From NCBI GenBank assembly GCA_003676145.1, contig NAUB01000029.1, forward strand, positions 53,346-117,345: DNA of 64,000 nucleotides, written 5' to 3'. Numbering within the stretch: the stretch's first letter is position 1; each line of letters begins with the position of its first letter. The position numbers and the translations under genes were made by a program. The notes under the pieces were generated by a model. The model was given only the letters and a program-made list of their open reading frames with translations, searched no databases and was not told where the DNA came from. Source of the DNA: a gamma proteobacterium symbiont of Stewartia floridana. GTDB lineage: Bacteria > Pseudomonadota > Gammaproteobacteria > Chromatiales > Chromatiaceae. Of the stretch, positions 17,767 through 26,487 are shown in pieces.

Positions 17767-20358
17767 TTGCCGAGAGTTTTACTGATTGAGCACTCCCCGA
17801 CCATCCGGCATATCCAGAGGGATCTCTTGATCAAGGCGGGTTATGAGGTCGAGATCGAAAGCGACCATAAATCCGCGATTCCACGCATTCGCTGCAGCGC
17901 CGATGACGGTGTGAACTTCGATGCGGTGATGCTTGGCTGGCCCGCTGACACCTCAATCAATCCCTTATCGTTGTGCAAAATGGTGCAGCGCCAGGCCTAT
18001 GCCTCCCAGGTAATCATGGTGTTTGCCCATGAAGAGAACCGCGCGATCGCTGACTGGGCCAAAGCAAGACCCAATACCGCATTCCTGTTCTGGGCAGACT
18101 ACAAACGGAGTGCCGATCAGCTTTCGCAACTGCTGGCCGATGCCAACAAGCAGAAGGCAAATCAGCTCGAGAACCCGGCATCGGTTCAACCGATACGCGT
18201 ACTGTTTGTCGATGACTCCAGAACCGTCAGAGTCAAGTATAAGCACCTCTTGAATGGCAATGGCTATGAGACAGAGACTGCCGGCAATGTTGCTGACGGT
18301 TTTGACAAGGCGCTGACCTCAGCCTACGACATTGCCATCATCGATTACTTCATGCCGGATGCCACCGGCGATGTGTTGTGTCGGAAACTGCGAGAAAACG
18401 AGGCCACCGCATCGATGACCTCTGCCATCATCACCGGCACCTATCTCGACAGGGCGATCAAGCAGTCCCTTGAAGCCGGTGCCGTTGAGTGTATGTTCAA
18501 GAATGAGAGCGATGACCTGTTTCTCAGCCGCATCGACGCCATGAGTCGCCACATTCGCGCCCATCAGGCGATCGAGAAGGAACGCAAAAGGCTTGGTGGG
18601 ATTCTCAGATCGGTAGGCGATGGAGTCTATGGAGTTGACCCGAATGGCCATATCTCATTCGTCAACCCAGCCTGTCGTCAGATATTGGGTTATGACTCCG
18701 AGGCGCTATTGATCGGAAAGTCGGCCCATGAACTCTTTCACTTCGCCGATGATCTGGGCGACCGGGTTTTGCAGGAGCGCTGTTTTCTGCAGAAGAGCTA
18801 TGCAAATGGGGATAAGATCCAGGCCAGGGAGACCACCTTCTGGCACAGATCAGGCAAGCCGATCCCGGTGGAGTGCACTGTCTACCCACTGACCATTGAG
18901 GATAAGCGGGAGGGCTCGGTTGTCGCATTTCGAGACATCTCTGAGCACAAACTGCTTGAAGAGGAGTTACGTTGGCAGGCGGGTCATGACGCCTTGACCC
19001 AGTTGCACAATCGACGCTATTTCGAAGAGCAGTTGAACCTGGAGGTGGAACGACTCAAACGCAGTAATGAGGTCAGTGCCCTGCTCTACCTCGATCTCGA
19101 CCGCTTCAAGTACATCAATGACACCGCAGGGCATGCTGCAGGAGACCGCCTGCTGCTTGAGATCGCTCAGCAGATGAACCAGCGTCTGCGCAAATCGGAT
19201 TTGCTCGCCCGCCTGGGTGGCGACGAGTTCGCTGTCATTCTCAGGAACATTACCAGGAACAGCGTGGTTCACGTCGCCGAAGACTATCGTGAAATGCTCG
19301 ATCACCACCTGTTTGTCTATAAGGATAAACAGTACAAGATCAACGGCACCATCGGCATTGCCCTGATCGACAGCGACACCGTCTCTTCCAGTGAAGTGTT
19401 GGCGAATGCGGATATCGCCTGCCATATTGCGAAAGGTCAGGGGCGCAATCGCACTCACCTGTTCATCCAGGAGAACGATAACAAACAGGCGATGGACAAG
19501 GATCTTGGCTGGTCGTCGCGACTCCACAACGCGCTGAAATCAGACCACCTGACCCTCCACTACCAGCCGATCATCCCGGTTGAATACATCCCTGCCTCAC
19601 TGATGTCCGACAATGACGGGCCGATCAGTCAACAACTGCTTTCCGTGGTACCCGAGTCAGCGATGATCTACGAAGCATTACTGCGCTTGGATGACCCCTC
19701 ATGGGGTTTGGTGCTTCCCGGCGCCTTCTTACCAACCGCGGAACGCTTCAATATGATGGACAAGATCGATGGATGGGTAGTCAACGCCGCCCTCAGACAG
19801 CTCGCCCAGCTACAGCAGCAGGGCTATCGCGGTACATTCACCATCAATCTGTCGGGCCAGACGATCACCAATATGGCGCTGATCGAGACCATCGAGGAGC
19901 TGGTGATCTCCCTGGGGATCGATCCGAACAAAATGATTCTTGAGATTACCGAAACCTCGGCCGTCTCCAATCTCGTCTCCGCCAATCAGCTGATTACCAG
20001 ACTGAGTGCTCTGGGCTGCCGTTTTGCGCTGGACGATTTCGGCAGTGGCTTCTCCTCCTTCTCCCATTTAAAGAATCTGCCGGTGGATTACATCAAGATC
20101 GACGGCCTGTTCGTCAGAGGCGTCGCTACGGATCGGGGGGACAGGGCGATCGTCCAGTCAATCAACGATATCGCCCATTCCCTGGGTAAGTTGACGGTGG
20201 CCGAGTATGTGGAGGATGCTGAGATACTCGCTTTTCTGCACCAGATTGGTGTGGACTATGTGCAAGGACACTACCTGGCCCATCCAATGGATATCTCGGA
20301 CATGGCATCGTGTAACAACGCCAAACAAAAGGCTAGCCCCTCACGATCGCAAGCCTAG
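17767..20358 (+). CDS. REC-REC-PAS-GGDEF-EAL cyclic-di-GMP signalling protein
   Basis: An 863-residue cytoplasmic protein. REC1 (about 1-120) has MLGWPAD where the phospho-acceptor Asp should be, so it is probably not phosphorylated. REC2 (about 140-260) is intact: FVDDSRTVR and IAIIDYFMPDATG with Asp near 192. A PAS domain (about 278-400) precedes GGDEF (motif RLGGDEF, residues 482-488, with an RKSD inhibitory site five residues before GGDEF) and EAL (EALLR at 636, then LDDFGSGFSSFSHLKNLPVDYIKIDG). Both enzymatic signatures are intact, so it may make and degrade c-di-GMP. The start is TTG, with GAGGA 7 bases upstream. No histidine kinase is adjacent. Confidence 0.92.
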   Translation: MPRVLLIEHSPTIRHIQRDLLIKAGYEVEIESDHKSAIPRIRCSADDGVNFDAVMLGWPADTSINPLSLCKMVQRQAYASQVIMVFAHEENRAIADWAKARPNTAFLFWADYKRSADQLSQLLADANKQKANQLENPASVQPIRVLFVDDSRTVRVKYKHLLNGNGYETETAGNVADGFDKALTSAYDIAIIDYFMPDATGDVLCRKLRENEATASMTSAIITGTYLDRAIKQSLEAGAVECMFKNESDDLFLSRIDAMSRHIRAHQAIEKERKRLGGILRSVGDGVYGVDPNGHISFVNPACRQILGYDSEALLIGKSAHELFHFADDLGDRVLQERCFLQKSYANGDKIQARETTFWHRSGKPIPVECTVYPLTIEDKREGSVVAFRDISEHKLLEEELRWQAGHDALTQLHNRRYFEEQLNLEVERLKRSNEVSALLYLDLDRFKYINDTAGHAAGDRLLLEIAQQMNQRLRKSDLLARLGGDEFAVILRNITRNSVVHVAEDYREMLDHHLFVYKDKQYKINGTIGIALIDSDTVSSSEVLANADIACHIAKGQGRNRTHLFIQENDNKQAMDKDLGWSSRLHNALKSDHLTLHYQPIIPVEYIPASLMSDNDGPISQQLLSVVPESAMIYEALLRLDDPSWGLVLPGAFLPTAERFNMMDKIDGWVVNAALRQLAQLQQQGYRGTFTINLSGQTITNMALIETIEELVISLGIDPNKMILEITETSAVSNLVSANQLITRLSALGCRFALDDFGSGFSSFSHLKNLPVDYIKIDGLFVRGVATDRGDRAIVQSINDIAHSLGKLTVAEYVEDAEILAFLHQIGVDYVQGHYLAHPMDISDMASCNNAKQKASPSRSQA

Positions 20359-20632
20359 CGGTCCATCCAGCAATCAAGGTCGAAACCGAAGCTGCTGCCT
20401 GTCAGCCCTATCATGGCGCAGCAAACTTCAAACCGATCAGCGGTACGCACCATTTTAGGGCGCCACCCTTCAGTGAGATAATCATGCCGACCCTAGGTAG
20501 CTGAATCCAATGGTGAGATCCGGGAAACCCATCAATCTCCGCCGACCCGGTAAATCCTCACCCAGTTTATCCTGGAAAACCAAATCGGAGGCTCTCTCTG
20601 CAGGGCACTTCAACCTTACCAACGACCTGGAT

Positions 20633-20649
20633 TTGGCACAGAACCTGCT
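20633..20649 (+). promoter_or_regulatory. Sigma-54 promoter before the glucosylglycerate genes
   Basis: TTGGCACAGAACCTGCT matches the sigma-54 consensus closely, with GG and GC 10 bases apart. Transcription would start near 20660, about 180 bp before the phosphatase gene. The surrounding gap 20359-20838 holds no convincing gene. A weak half-palindrome GCACC-N7-GGCGC near 20447 could be an activator site but is too poor to call. Confidence 0.7.
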
Positions 20650-20838
20650 CTTGAATTACAACGTTAACAGGCCGCCCCGGGAGAGAGAGATCAAAGCTCC
20701 AACATCGACAACCACAGCTGCTTGCGCCATGAGCGGCGACTCAACTTGCAAAATCATGGTTCGGCCTGTCTCAGATCATTCTGTTTTGACCCTACAGCGC
20801 TATGCTGAATCATCAGATCAATAGAGCTGGAACATCAC

Positions 20839-21663
20839 GTGTCGATCATACCCATGTCAGGACATAGAAAAGCGCAGAATCCATTCGACGGATGGCTGGT
20901 CTTTACCGATCTTGACGGCACCCTGCTTGACCACCATAGCTATGACTTCAGTCCGGCGCTGCCCGCCCTCAGGTTACTCAAAGAGAATCAGATCCCGGTG
21001 ATCCCGATCTCAAGCAAAACCCATGCGGAACTGAACGTGCATAAAGCACAACTTGAGCTGGATGGCCCGATGGTGGCTGAGAATGGCGCCGTCATCATCT
21101 ACCCGAACGAGGAACCTCAGGTTGCCCCACCCGGTTATCTGATGATGCGCGACTTTTTAGTCGATTGCCGCTCGAATCCTGACTTTGACTTCATCGGTTT
21201 CGGCGATATGAGTGACGAGCAGGTGATGCAGGAGACCGGCCTGAATCGAGAGTCCGCACAATTGGCACAGCAGCGGCTGGCATCGGAACCTCTGCTCTGG
21301 CACGGTGACCAGGAGAGCCTGAAACGGTTTCAACGCAAGGCGCAATCTGCCGGCATGAGACTTCTGCAGGGTGGACGTTTTCTTCACCTGTTGAGCGATA
21401 CCGACAAAGGCCAGGCCATCACTCATATCGTCAACCACCTGCGCAGCAGAGGCAAGCAGATCAACCGAACCATCGCCTTGGGTGACAGTGATAACGATCG
21501 AGCGATGTTGTTGGCGGCAAACACCCCGATCATCGTGCGCAAGCATGATGGCAGCCATATGACGCTGCCGGAACGACCCGATACCAAAGTGACCGACGAA
21601 CCGGGACCAGCCGGATGGAACCAGGCGCTTCTGGACCTGATACAACAATTTGAGGAGCGATAA
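20839..21663 (+). CDS. Mannosyl/glucosyl-3-phosphoglycerate phosphatase
   Basis: A 274-residue HAD-IIB phosphatase. Motif I is VFTDLDGTLLDHH, motif II VIPISSKTHAEL, and motif IV ALGDSDNDRAML. The block GPMVAENGAVIIYP is typical of mannosyl-3-phosphoglycerate phosphatases. With a glucosyl-3-phosphoglycerate synthase overlapping downstream, the natural substrate is more likely glucosyl-3-phosphoglycerate, giving glucosylglycerate, a compatible solute; this is inference from context. Its stop overlaps the next start as TAATG, so the two are translationally coupled. The GTG start at 20839 is uncertain; an ATG five codons later is the alternative. Confidence 0.88.
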   Translation: MSIIPMSGHRKAQNPFDGWLVFTDLDGTLLDHHSYDFSPALPALRLLKENQIPVIPISSKTHAELNVHKAQLELDGPMVAENGAVIIYPNEEPQVAPPGYLMMRDFLVDCRSNPDFDFIGFGDMSDEQVMQETGLNRESAQLAQQRLASEPLLWHGDQESLKRFQRKAQSAGMRLLQGGRFLHLLSDTDKGQAITHIVNHLRSRGKQINRTIALGDSDNDRAMLLAANTPIIVRKHDGSHMTLPERPDTKVTDEPGPAGWNQALLDLIQQFEER

Positions 21664-22874
21664 TGGCCGACTTTTTCCAGCATGGGGATATCACAACGCT
21701 ACACAAACTCACCGAGCGCCCCCTCGATGAGATGGAGCAGGAGCTCTCCAGTTTTGCCAGCAAGAAGCCGATCGGACTGATTCTTCCCAGTCTCTATTCG
21801 GAACTCACCGGCCCCGCTCTCAGCCATATCATCGATGAGCTGCAACACGCCAGCTACATCTCTCACATCATCATCGGACTCGACCGGGCCACTGAAAGTG
21901 AATTCAAGCAGGCGCAGGATTTTTTTGCCCGCCTCCCCCAACGCACCCACCTGCTGTGGCAGGATGGCGCAAGACTGAGAAGCCTTGACTCAGAACTTCA
22001 GGAGCGCGACCTATCCCCGCCGGAGCCGGGTAAGGGACGCAATGTCTGGTTCTGTATGGGCTATGCCCTGGCAATTGAAGAGCTGCAGGCAATCGGACTG
22101 CACGATTGCGATATCGTCACCTACTCAAGGGAGCTGCCGGCAAGACTGCTCTATCCCCTGGCCCATCCCAACTTCAATTTTGAATACGCCAAGGGCTACT
22201 ACGCCCGGGTCAATGAGAACAAACTCAGTGGGCGGGTCACGCGCCTGTTTGTCACTCCGCTGCTCAGGGCCTTGAGACTGATGGTCGGCCCACTCGATTA
22301 TCTGGAGTATATGGACAGTTTTCGCTACCCCCTTTCAGGCGAGTTCGCCATGAGTCGTGATCTCGCCTCCCAGGTACGCATACCCAGCGACTGGGGATTG
22401 GAAGTGGGTCTGTTGTCGGAGGTCTATCGCAATATCTCCCATCATCAGATCTGCCAGGTCGATATCGCCGACCAATACGACCACAAGCATCAGGATCTCT
22501 CCGCCGAGGATCGCACCGGCGGACTGGCGAAGATGAGCCGGGATATCGCCAAATCCTTCTACCGCAAACTGGCCACCGAAGGGATTCAGATGAACCAGGC
22601 CTTCTTCCGCAGCCTGAAGGCCGCCTATCTGCGTAAAGCGCTGGATATGGTGGAGATGTACTACCACGATGCGAAGCTCAATGCCCTGGCCTTCAACCGC
22701 CATGCGGAAGAGGAAGCGATCGAGGTGTTTCAACAGAGCATCGTCGAGGCGGGCCAGGCATTTCTCGACAACCCGCTGGAGGCCCCGTTCATCCCCAACT
22801 GGAAACGGGTACTCTCGGCAATGCCCGATTTCACCGACCGGCTGTTTCAGGCGGTCGCCGAGGATAATCGTTGA
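21663..22874 (+). CDS. gpgS: Glucosyl-3-phosphoglycerate synthase (GT81-like)
   Basis: A 403-residue GT-A glycosyltransferase that should join glucose from an NDP-glucose to 3-phosphoglycerate. Family features are ISHIIIGLDRATESEFKQA near the N-terminus, GKGRNVWFCMGYAL, a DxD-type metal motif DCDIVTYSR (about residues 152-154), and the acceptor-side segments NFEYAKGYYARV and FRYPLSGEFAMSRDLA. Length agrees with bacterial GpgS. It overlaps the phosphatase gene by a few bases and ends the operon. The gene symbol rests on motif recognition; mannosyl transfer cannot be fully excluded. Confidence 0.85.
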   Translation: MADFFQHGDITTLHKLTERPLDEMEQELSSFASKKPIGLILPSLYSELTGPALSHIIDELQHASYISHIIIGLDRATESEFKQAQDFFARLPQRTHLLWQDGARLRSLDSELQERDLSPPEPGKGRNVWFCMGYALAIEELQAIGLHDCDIVTYSRELPARLLYPLAHPNFNFEYAKGYYARVNENKLSGRVTRLFVTPLLRALRLMVGPLDYLEYMDSFRYPLSGEFAMSRDLASQVRIPSDWGLEVGLLSEVYRNISHHQICQVDIADQYDHKHQDLSAEDRTGGLAKMSRDIAKSFYRKLATEGIQMNQAFFRSLKAAYLRKALDMVEMYYHDAKLNALAFNRHAEEEAIEVFQQSIVEAGQAFLDNPLEAPFIPNWKRVLSAMPDFTDRLFQAVAEDNR

Positions 22875-22920
22875 GCCTGGGTCAGTCGCTGCGAAGATCT
22901 GTTTGTAAGAGGAAGATTTA

Positions 22921-23083
22921 TGAGTCCGCAAATGAACGCGAATAAACGCAAATGGTTTTGATGTAGCGGATCGGTCTAGCGTAATTGACCCAATCCACGA
23001 ATCAGCTCCGCTGACCTAAAAACAACCACAAAAACAATTTGCGGCTCTTATTTGCGTTCATCAGCGTTCATTTGCGGACTGAT
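22921..23083. repeat. Dispersed inverted repeat (AACGCAAAT type)
   Basis: The left arm at 22921-22958 begins TGAGTCCGCAAATGAACGCG. The right arm at 23041-23083 ends in the facing TTCATTTGCGGACTGA. About 80 bp separate the arms. It lies between the convergent gpgS and phosphorylase genes. Confidence 0.8.
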
Positions 23084-23164
23084 TCTTCTTGAGATTAACC
23101 GCCAAGCCACCATTCGCCACAGCAACGCTCAGTCCAATCATGTCGCTGTAAAAAGCTTCCGGTT

Positions 23165-24901
23165 TCAACCCTTGGCCATCAGCCAGACGGTCTGATAGGG
23201 ACGAAACCGCACCCCGTCACCATCCATGTCCGGCACCACCTGATGCAGGGCATCGAACCAGCGCCGGCTGGCACCGCCCAGGGCGGATATATCCACCGAC
23301 CTCAGATCACCGGTCATGTTATGAATGGCATAGACCCGCTGCCCACCATCCAGACTGGTCCGCTCCAGAGCGAGAATTCCGTCCGGCATATCCAGCACCC
23401 GCTGTGGCGCATCCGGATGAAACGCCTTGATCCCACTGCGGATGCGCAGTCGACGAATATACTCAGGGAAGACCTGTCCCGCATCGGTCAACGGCAGATC
23501 GATCAGTCGTTCCAGCTCGGCGCCATCCCACTTGCGCCGATTGATGCTGCGGGTCATGCCGGTACGCTCTACCCCTAATGGATCATTCGGAGTCGCTCCC
23601 AGGGCGTTGATATAGACCGCCGGTATACCCCGAAACGAAAGCGGCAGGGTCTGGGAGAGCATGTAGCGGGCGATATGCCAGGGATCCACATCATCATCCT
23701 CGGCCGCAAAGGCATCGAAATAGCTGATGTTCAGCTCATAGGGACGGTCCCGGCCCTCAGTGGTGGCGCGCATCGAGACATAGCCGCCCCGCCTGCGCAT
23801 CATATCCAACAGCTCATCCAGATCTTCGTCCGGCACCAGACCCTCAAGCGGACGCAACCCCACCCCATCGTGGGAGGCGGTGAAATTCAGATAGGTGCAG
23901 CCTTCAGGCAGCGTCTCCTGCTCCAGAGAGCGGGCCCAGGGCACCAGGAACTCGGTGGTCTGACACATGATGGCGTGCAGAATCAGTGGCGGCAGGCTGA
24001 ACTGATAGACCATATTGGCCTCATCGCCCTGATCGAAGTAGCTGATATTCTCCTGATGGGGAACATTGGTCTCCGTCAACAGTATCGCACCGGGTTCTAG
24101 CACATCGAGCAGCGTCCTGAAGAGTTTGATCACTTCATGGGTCTGCGGCAGATGGATACAGCTGGTGCCGATCTCCTTCCAGAGAAAGGCCACCGCATCC
24201 AGACGCACCGCCCGCGCACCACGCCGGATGTAGTCCAGCAGAATGTCGATGAACTCGAGCAGCACCTCCGGATTGGCATAGTTGAGGTCGATCTGATCGT
24301 TGCTGAATGTAGCCCAGACATCGAGCATACCGCGGGGCGTACGAACCCGGCTCAACAGAGGTGTACTGCGCGGCCGCACCACCATGGAGAGATTCTCATC
24401 CGGCGATACCTGGACCACATAGTCACGCCCGGGCTCCTCATCATGCACAAAGTTGACGAACCAGAGGTGCTCTCGGGACATGTGATTGAGCACCAGATCG
24501 AACAGCAGGGAGAAGTTCTCACCCAGCTCCCGGATATCCTGCCAATCCCCAAGCTCGGGATTGACGCTGCGAAAGTCGGAGACTGAAAAACCATCGTCAG
24601 AACTGTAGGGGAAGAAGGGCAGCACATGCACCATGCTGAAGACCCCATTCAGGCGTCTGTCCAAAAACTGTTTCAGGGAGGCCAACGGGGTCATGCCCGG
24701 ATATTGAATGCTGTCCCCATAGCCGATCAGCACACTGTCCTTCTCATCCCAGCGGGGAATCTCGAGGCGCTTGCCCTGTCGCACCTCGATATGCCGACCG
24801 ATCAGCTCATGCAGTTTTGGCAACAGCGTTGCCGCTTGCTGCTCACCATACAACAGACTCAAATGCCCCAGAAGTCTGGTATCCAATTCATCGACGCTCA
24901 T
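23165..24901 (-). CDS. GH13_18 glycoside phosphorylase, probable glucosylglycerate phosphorylase
   Basis: A 578-residue cytoplasmic GH13 enzyme of the sucrose-phosphorylase subfamily. YGDSIQYPGMTPLASLKQFL and VHVLPFFPYSSDDGFSVSDF are subfamily hallmarks. The catalytic Asp is in RAVRLDAVAFLWKEIGT (about 231), the acid/base Glu in LLTETNVPHQENISYF (about 276) and the transition-state Asp in FTASHDGVGLRP. Related enzymes split sucrose, sucrose-6-phosphate, glucosylglycerol or glucosylglycerate with phosphate. The convergent GpgS and phosphatase genes make glucosylglycerate the best guess, so synthesis and breakdown would sit side by side. The length (longer than sucrose phosphorylase, about 490) also favours the glucosylglycerate group. 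Confidence 0.85.
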   Translation of the reverse strand: MSVDELDTRLLGHLSLLYGEQQAATLLPKLHELIGRHIEVRQGKRLEIPRWDEKDSVLIGYGDSIQYPGMTPLASLKQFLDRRLNGVFSMVHVLPFFPYSSDDGFSVSDFRSVNPELGDWQDIRELGENFSLLFDLVLNHMSREHLWFVNFVHDEEPGRDYVVQVSPDENLSMVVRPRSTPLLSRVRTPRGMLDVWATFSNDQIDLNYANPEVLLEFIDILLDYIRRGARAVRLDAVAFLWKEIGTSCIHLPQTHEVIKLFRTLLDVLEPGAILLTETNVPHQENISYFDQGDEANMVYQFSLPPLILHAIMCQTTEFLVPWARSLEQETLPEGCTYLNFTASHDGVGLRPLEGLVPDEDLDELLDMMRRRGGYVSMRATTEGRDRPYELNISYFDAFAAEDDDVDPWHIARYMLSQTLPLSFRGIPAVYINALGATPNDPLGVERTGMTRSINRRKWDGAELERLIDLPLTDAGQVFPEYIRRLRIRSGIKAFHPDAPQRVLDMPDGILALERTSLDGGQRVYAIHNMTGDLRSVDISALGGASRRWFDALHQVVPDMDGDGVRFRPYQTVWLMAKG

Positions 24902-25026
24902 GAAAACTCTCTTACCAATGACTTCGGGATTGAATTATTCAGGGCCTGCTGACTGGCCCCAACCGAATGGATCAGTTGAAGTTGATAAAATATGACTATA
25001 TTCAATATCTCTTAAGTATAAAAGAG

Positions 25027-25040
25027 TTGATCCAGATCAA
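25027..25040. promoter_or_regulatory. Perfect FNR/ANR-type box
   Basis: TTGATCCAGATCAA is an exact TTGAT-N4-ATCAA palindrome. It lies 126 bp before the phosphorylase start (minus) and about 264 bp before the DsrC-like gene (+). On the minus side an AT-rich GAATATAGT lies at the spacing expected for a class II activated -10 box. The gap 24902-25303 holds no gene. Confidence 0.6.
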
Positions 25041-25303
25041 CCGATACGTGAAACCATGAATTATCTGCTGCTATTGTTTAGTAAGCAGTACCTAAAAACC
25101 CGAATCCATGGGTTTACGACGGCACAGACCGCAAGCTATTGCTTCCCCAGCGGTTAGAATTACGCCCGCTCAAACCATGGGCAGAGCTGAGATCTGTTGA
25201 TTTCTCTGGAAAACCAATAGCTTACGCTTTGTGAACGCCAACGTCCCGCGGATTCCGGTTAAAACAGATTAAAACTACCTGCATTCACCAAAGGAGATCC
25301 ACT

Positions 25304-25693
25304 ATGAGGTTAGAACACTCAGCGTCTCGCACCTCTCCTGAAACCCTGAAAGCAAGCCGTCCTATTGAAGTGGAAGGACGTCTGATATCTGTCGATGATG
25401 AAGGCTATCTGTTGACCCTCGATGACTGGTCCCCGGCCGTTGCCGAGGCACTTGCCGATGCCGATGGGGTAACCCTGACAGAAGAACACTGGCTGCTGAT
25501 CGATTTTCTGCATCGTTTCTATGCAGAGTACGGCATTGCTCCTGAGATGCCTATCCTGGCTAGAAATCTTTGCAAGGATAAAGATGATTGCCGCTGGACC
25601 AAGCGTTATATCGAAGGCCTGTTTCCAGGTGGCGCCAAAATGGCCTGCCGCTATGCCGGACTCAGCAGACCGGTAGGACGCAGTTGCCTGTAA
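25304..25693 (+). CDS. DsrC/TusE-family protein with lengthened C-terminal arm
   Basis: A 129-residue DsrC-family protein. PIEVEGRLISVDDEGYLLTLDDWSPAVAEALA and TEEHWLLIDFLHRFYAEYGIAPEMPIL are the family core. DsrC carries persulfide or trisulfide sulfur for dissimilatory sulfite reductase and has two arm cysteines with 10 residues between them. Here the arm ends ACRYAGLSRPVGRSCL: both Cys are present (115 and 128) but 12 residues apart, and the last residue is Leu. There is also an N-terminal extension of about 20 residues and a CKDKDDC segment in place of the usual loop. This suggests a paralogue with a different partner, not the core sulfur-oxidation DsrC. GGAG lies upstream of the ATG. It is monocistronic with a terminator. 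Confidence 0.88.
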   Translation: MRLEHSASRTSPETLKASRPIEVEGRLISVDDEGYLLTLDDWSPAVAEALADADGVTLTEEHWLLIDFLHRFYAEYGIAPEMPILARNLCKDKDDCRWTKRYIEGLFPGGAKMACRYAGLSRPVGRSCL

Positions 25694-25738
25694 GGGGTAT
25701 AACAACTCACTGAGATTTCGATTTGATGGGGTATCTAC

Positions 25739-25777
25739 CACGTGCCTATCCAATGATCCCGGTAGGCACGTTACTTT
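25739..25777 (+). terminator. Rho-independent terminator
   Basis: Stem CACGTGCCTA / TAGGCACGT followed by TACTTTTT. It ends the DsrC-like transcript. Confidence 0.8.
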
Positions 25778-25986
25778 TTCAACCAACTCCCTCCCTGTAA
25801 CTCAGCAAGCTGCCTGCCGTTAGGACGAGCCGGGTTTTGTAAACACGGTTTGTGTTGCTTTTCCCTGCGGACCGTAAAAACACCCAAACTCTCTGCTGAA
25901 AAATGCGTATCATAGCGGCAGCCGAAAACCACAACAGTGGTTGTCGAAAAGCCTCGGCCAACAATCAATTCATCCGTAACAGCAAC

Positions 25987-26487
25987 ATGAACTCGAAAAC
26001 TCTATGGACTCTATGTTTGATTCTGTTCTGCCAGAATTCCCTGCAGGCAGAGCAACTGGGGGAGGTCAGCACCAAATTCCGCATGCTCGGCCCGAATGAC
26101 AAGGTGGTGATCGAAGCTTTCGACGATCCGGCGGTTCCGGGCGTCACCTGCTACCTGAGTCGGGCCAAGACCGGCGGCATGGGTGGTGCCGTGGGAATTG
26201 CCGAGGACACCTCCGATGCCTCGATCGCCTGCCGACAGACCGGGCGGGTGAACCTGCCCGGCGATATTCTGAATCGATCGAGGGATGGGGAGGAGGTCTT
26301 CAAGCAGCGCACATCGATTCTGTTCAAGACCATGCAGGTGGTGCGCTTCTACGATGCCAAGCGCAATACCCTGGTGTATATGACCTACAGCGACAAACTG
26401 GTGGATGGATCACCGAAAAACAGCATCACGGCGGTACCCCTGTTCCGTCCTCAGACGCCCCAACTCCCCCGTCCCGGTGAACAATGA
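25987..26487 (+). CDS. creA: CreA family periplasmic protein
   Basis: A 166-residue exported protein. The signal peptide is [17 protein letters not shown]. The body follows the CreA family: [49 protein letters not shown] and [35 protein letters not shown]. The two conserved cysteines (TCYLS, ACRQ) probably form a disulfide. The role of CreA is not established. The ATG at 25987 is chosen because translation from the earlier start would put 28 residues before the signal peptide. The stop overlaps the next gene as ATGA, so the two are coupled. Confidence 0.9.
   Translation: MNSKTLWTLCLILFCQNSLQAEQLGEVSTKFRMLGPNDKVVIEAFDDPAVPGVTCYLSRAKTGGMGGAVGIAEDTSDASIACRQTGRVNLPGDILNRSRDGEEVFKQRTSILFKTMQVVRFYDAKRNTLVYMTYSDKLVDGSPKNSITAVPLFRPQTPQLPRPGEQ

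Noticed and set aside
20447..20463. NtrC-like site before the sigma-54 promoter
   Set aside because: GCACC-N7-GGCGC has the wrong spacing and mismatches to TGCACC-N5-GGTGCA; too weak to call.
20510..20824. 104-codon frame on the + strand
   Set aside because: It runs through the sigma-54 promoter, has no ribosome site and gives a composition unlike a protein.
22921..23083. AACGCAAAT arms as a CRISPR array
   Set aside because: The units are only about 10-12 bp, run without unique spacers of constant length, and face each other as inverted arms. No cas gene is near.
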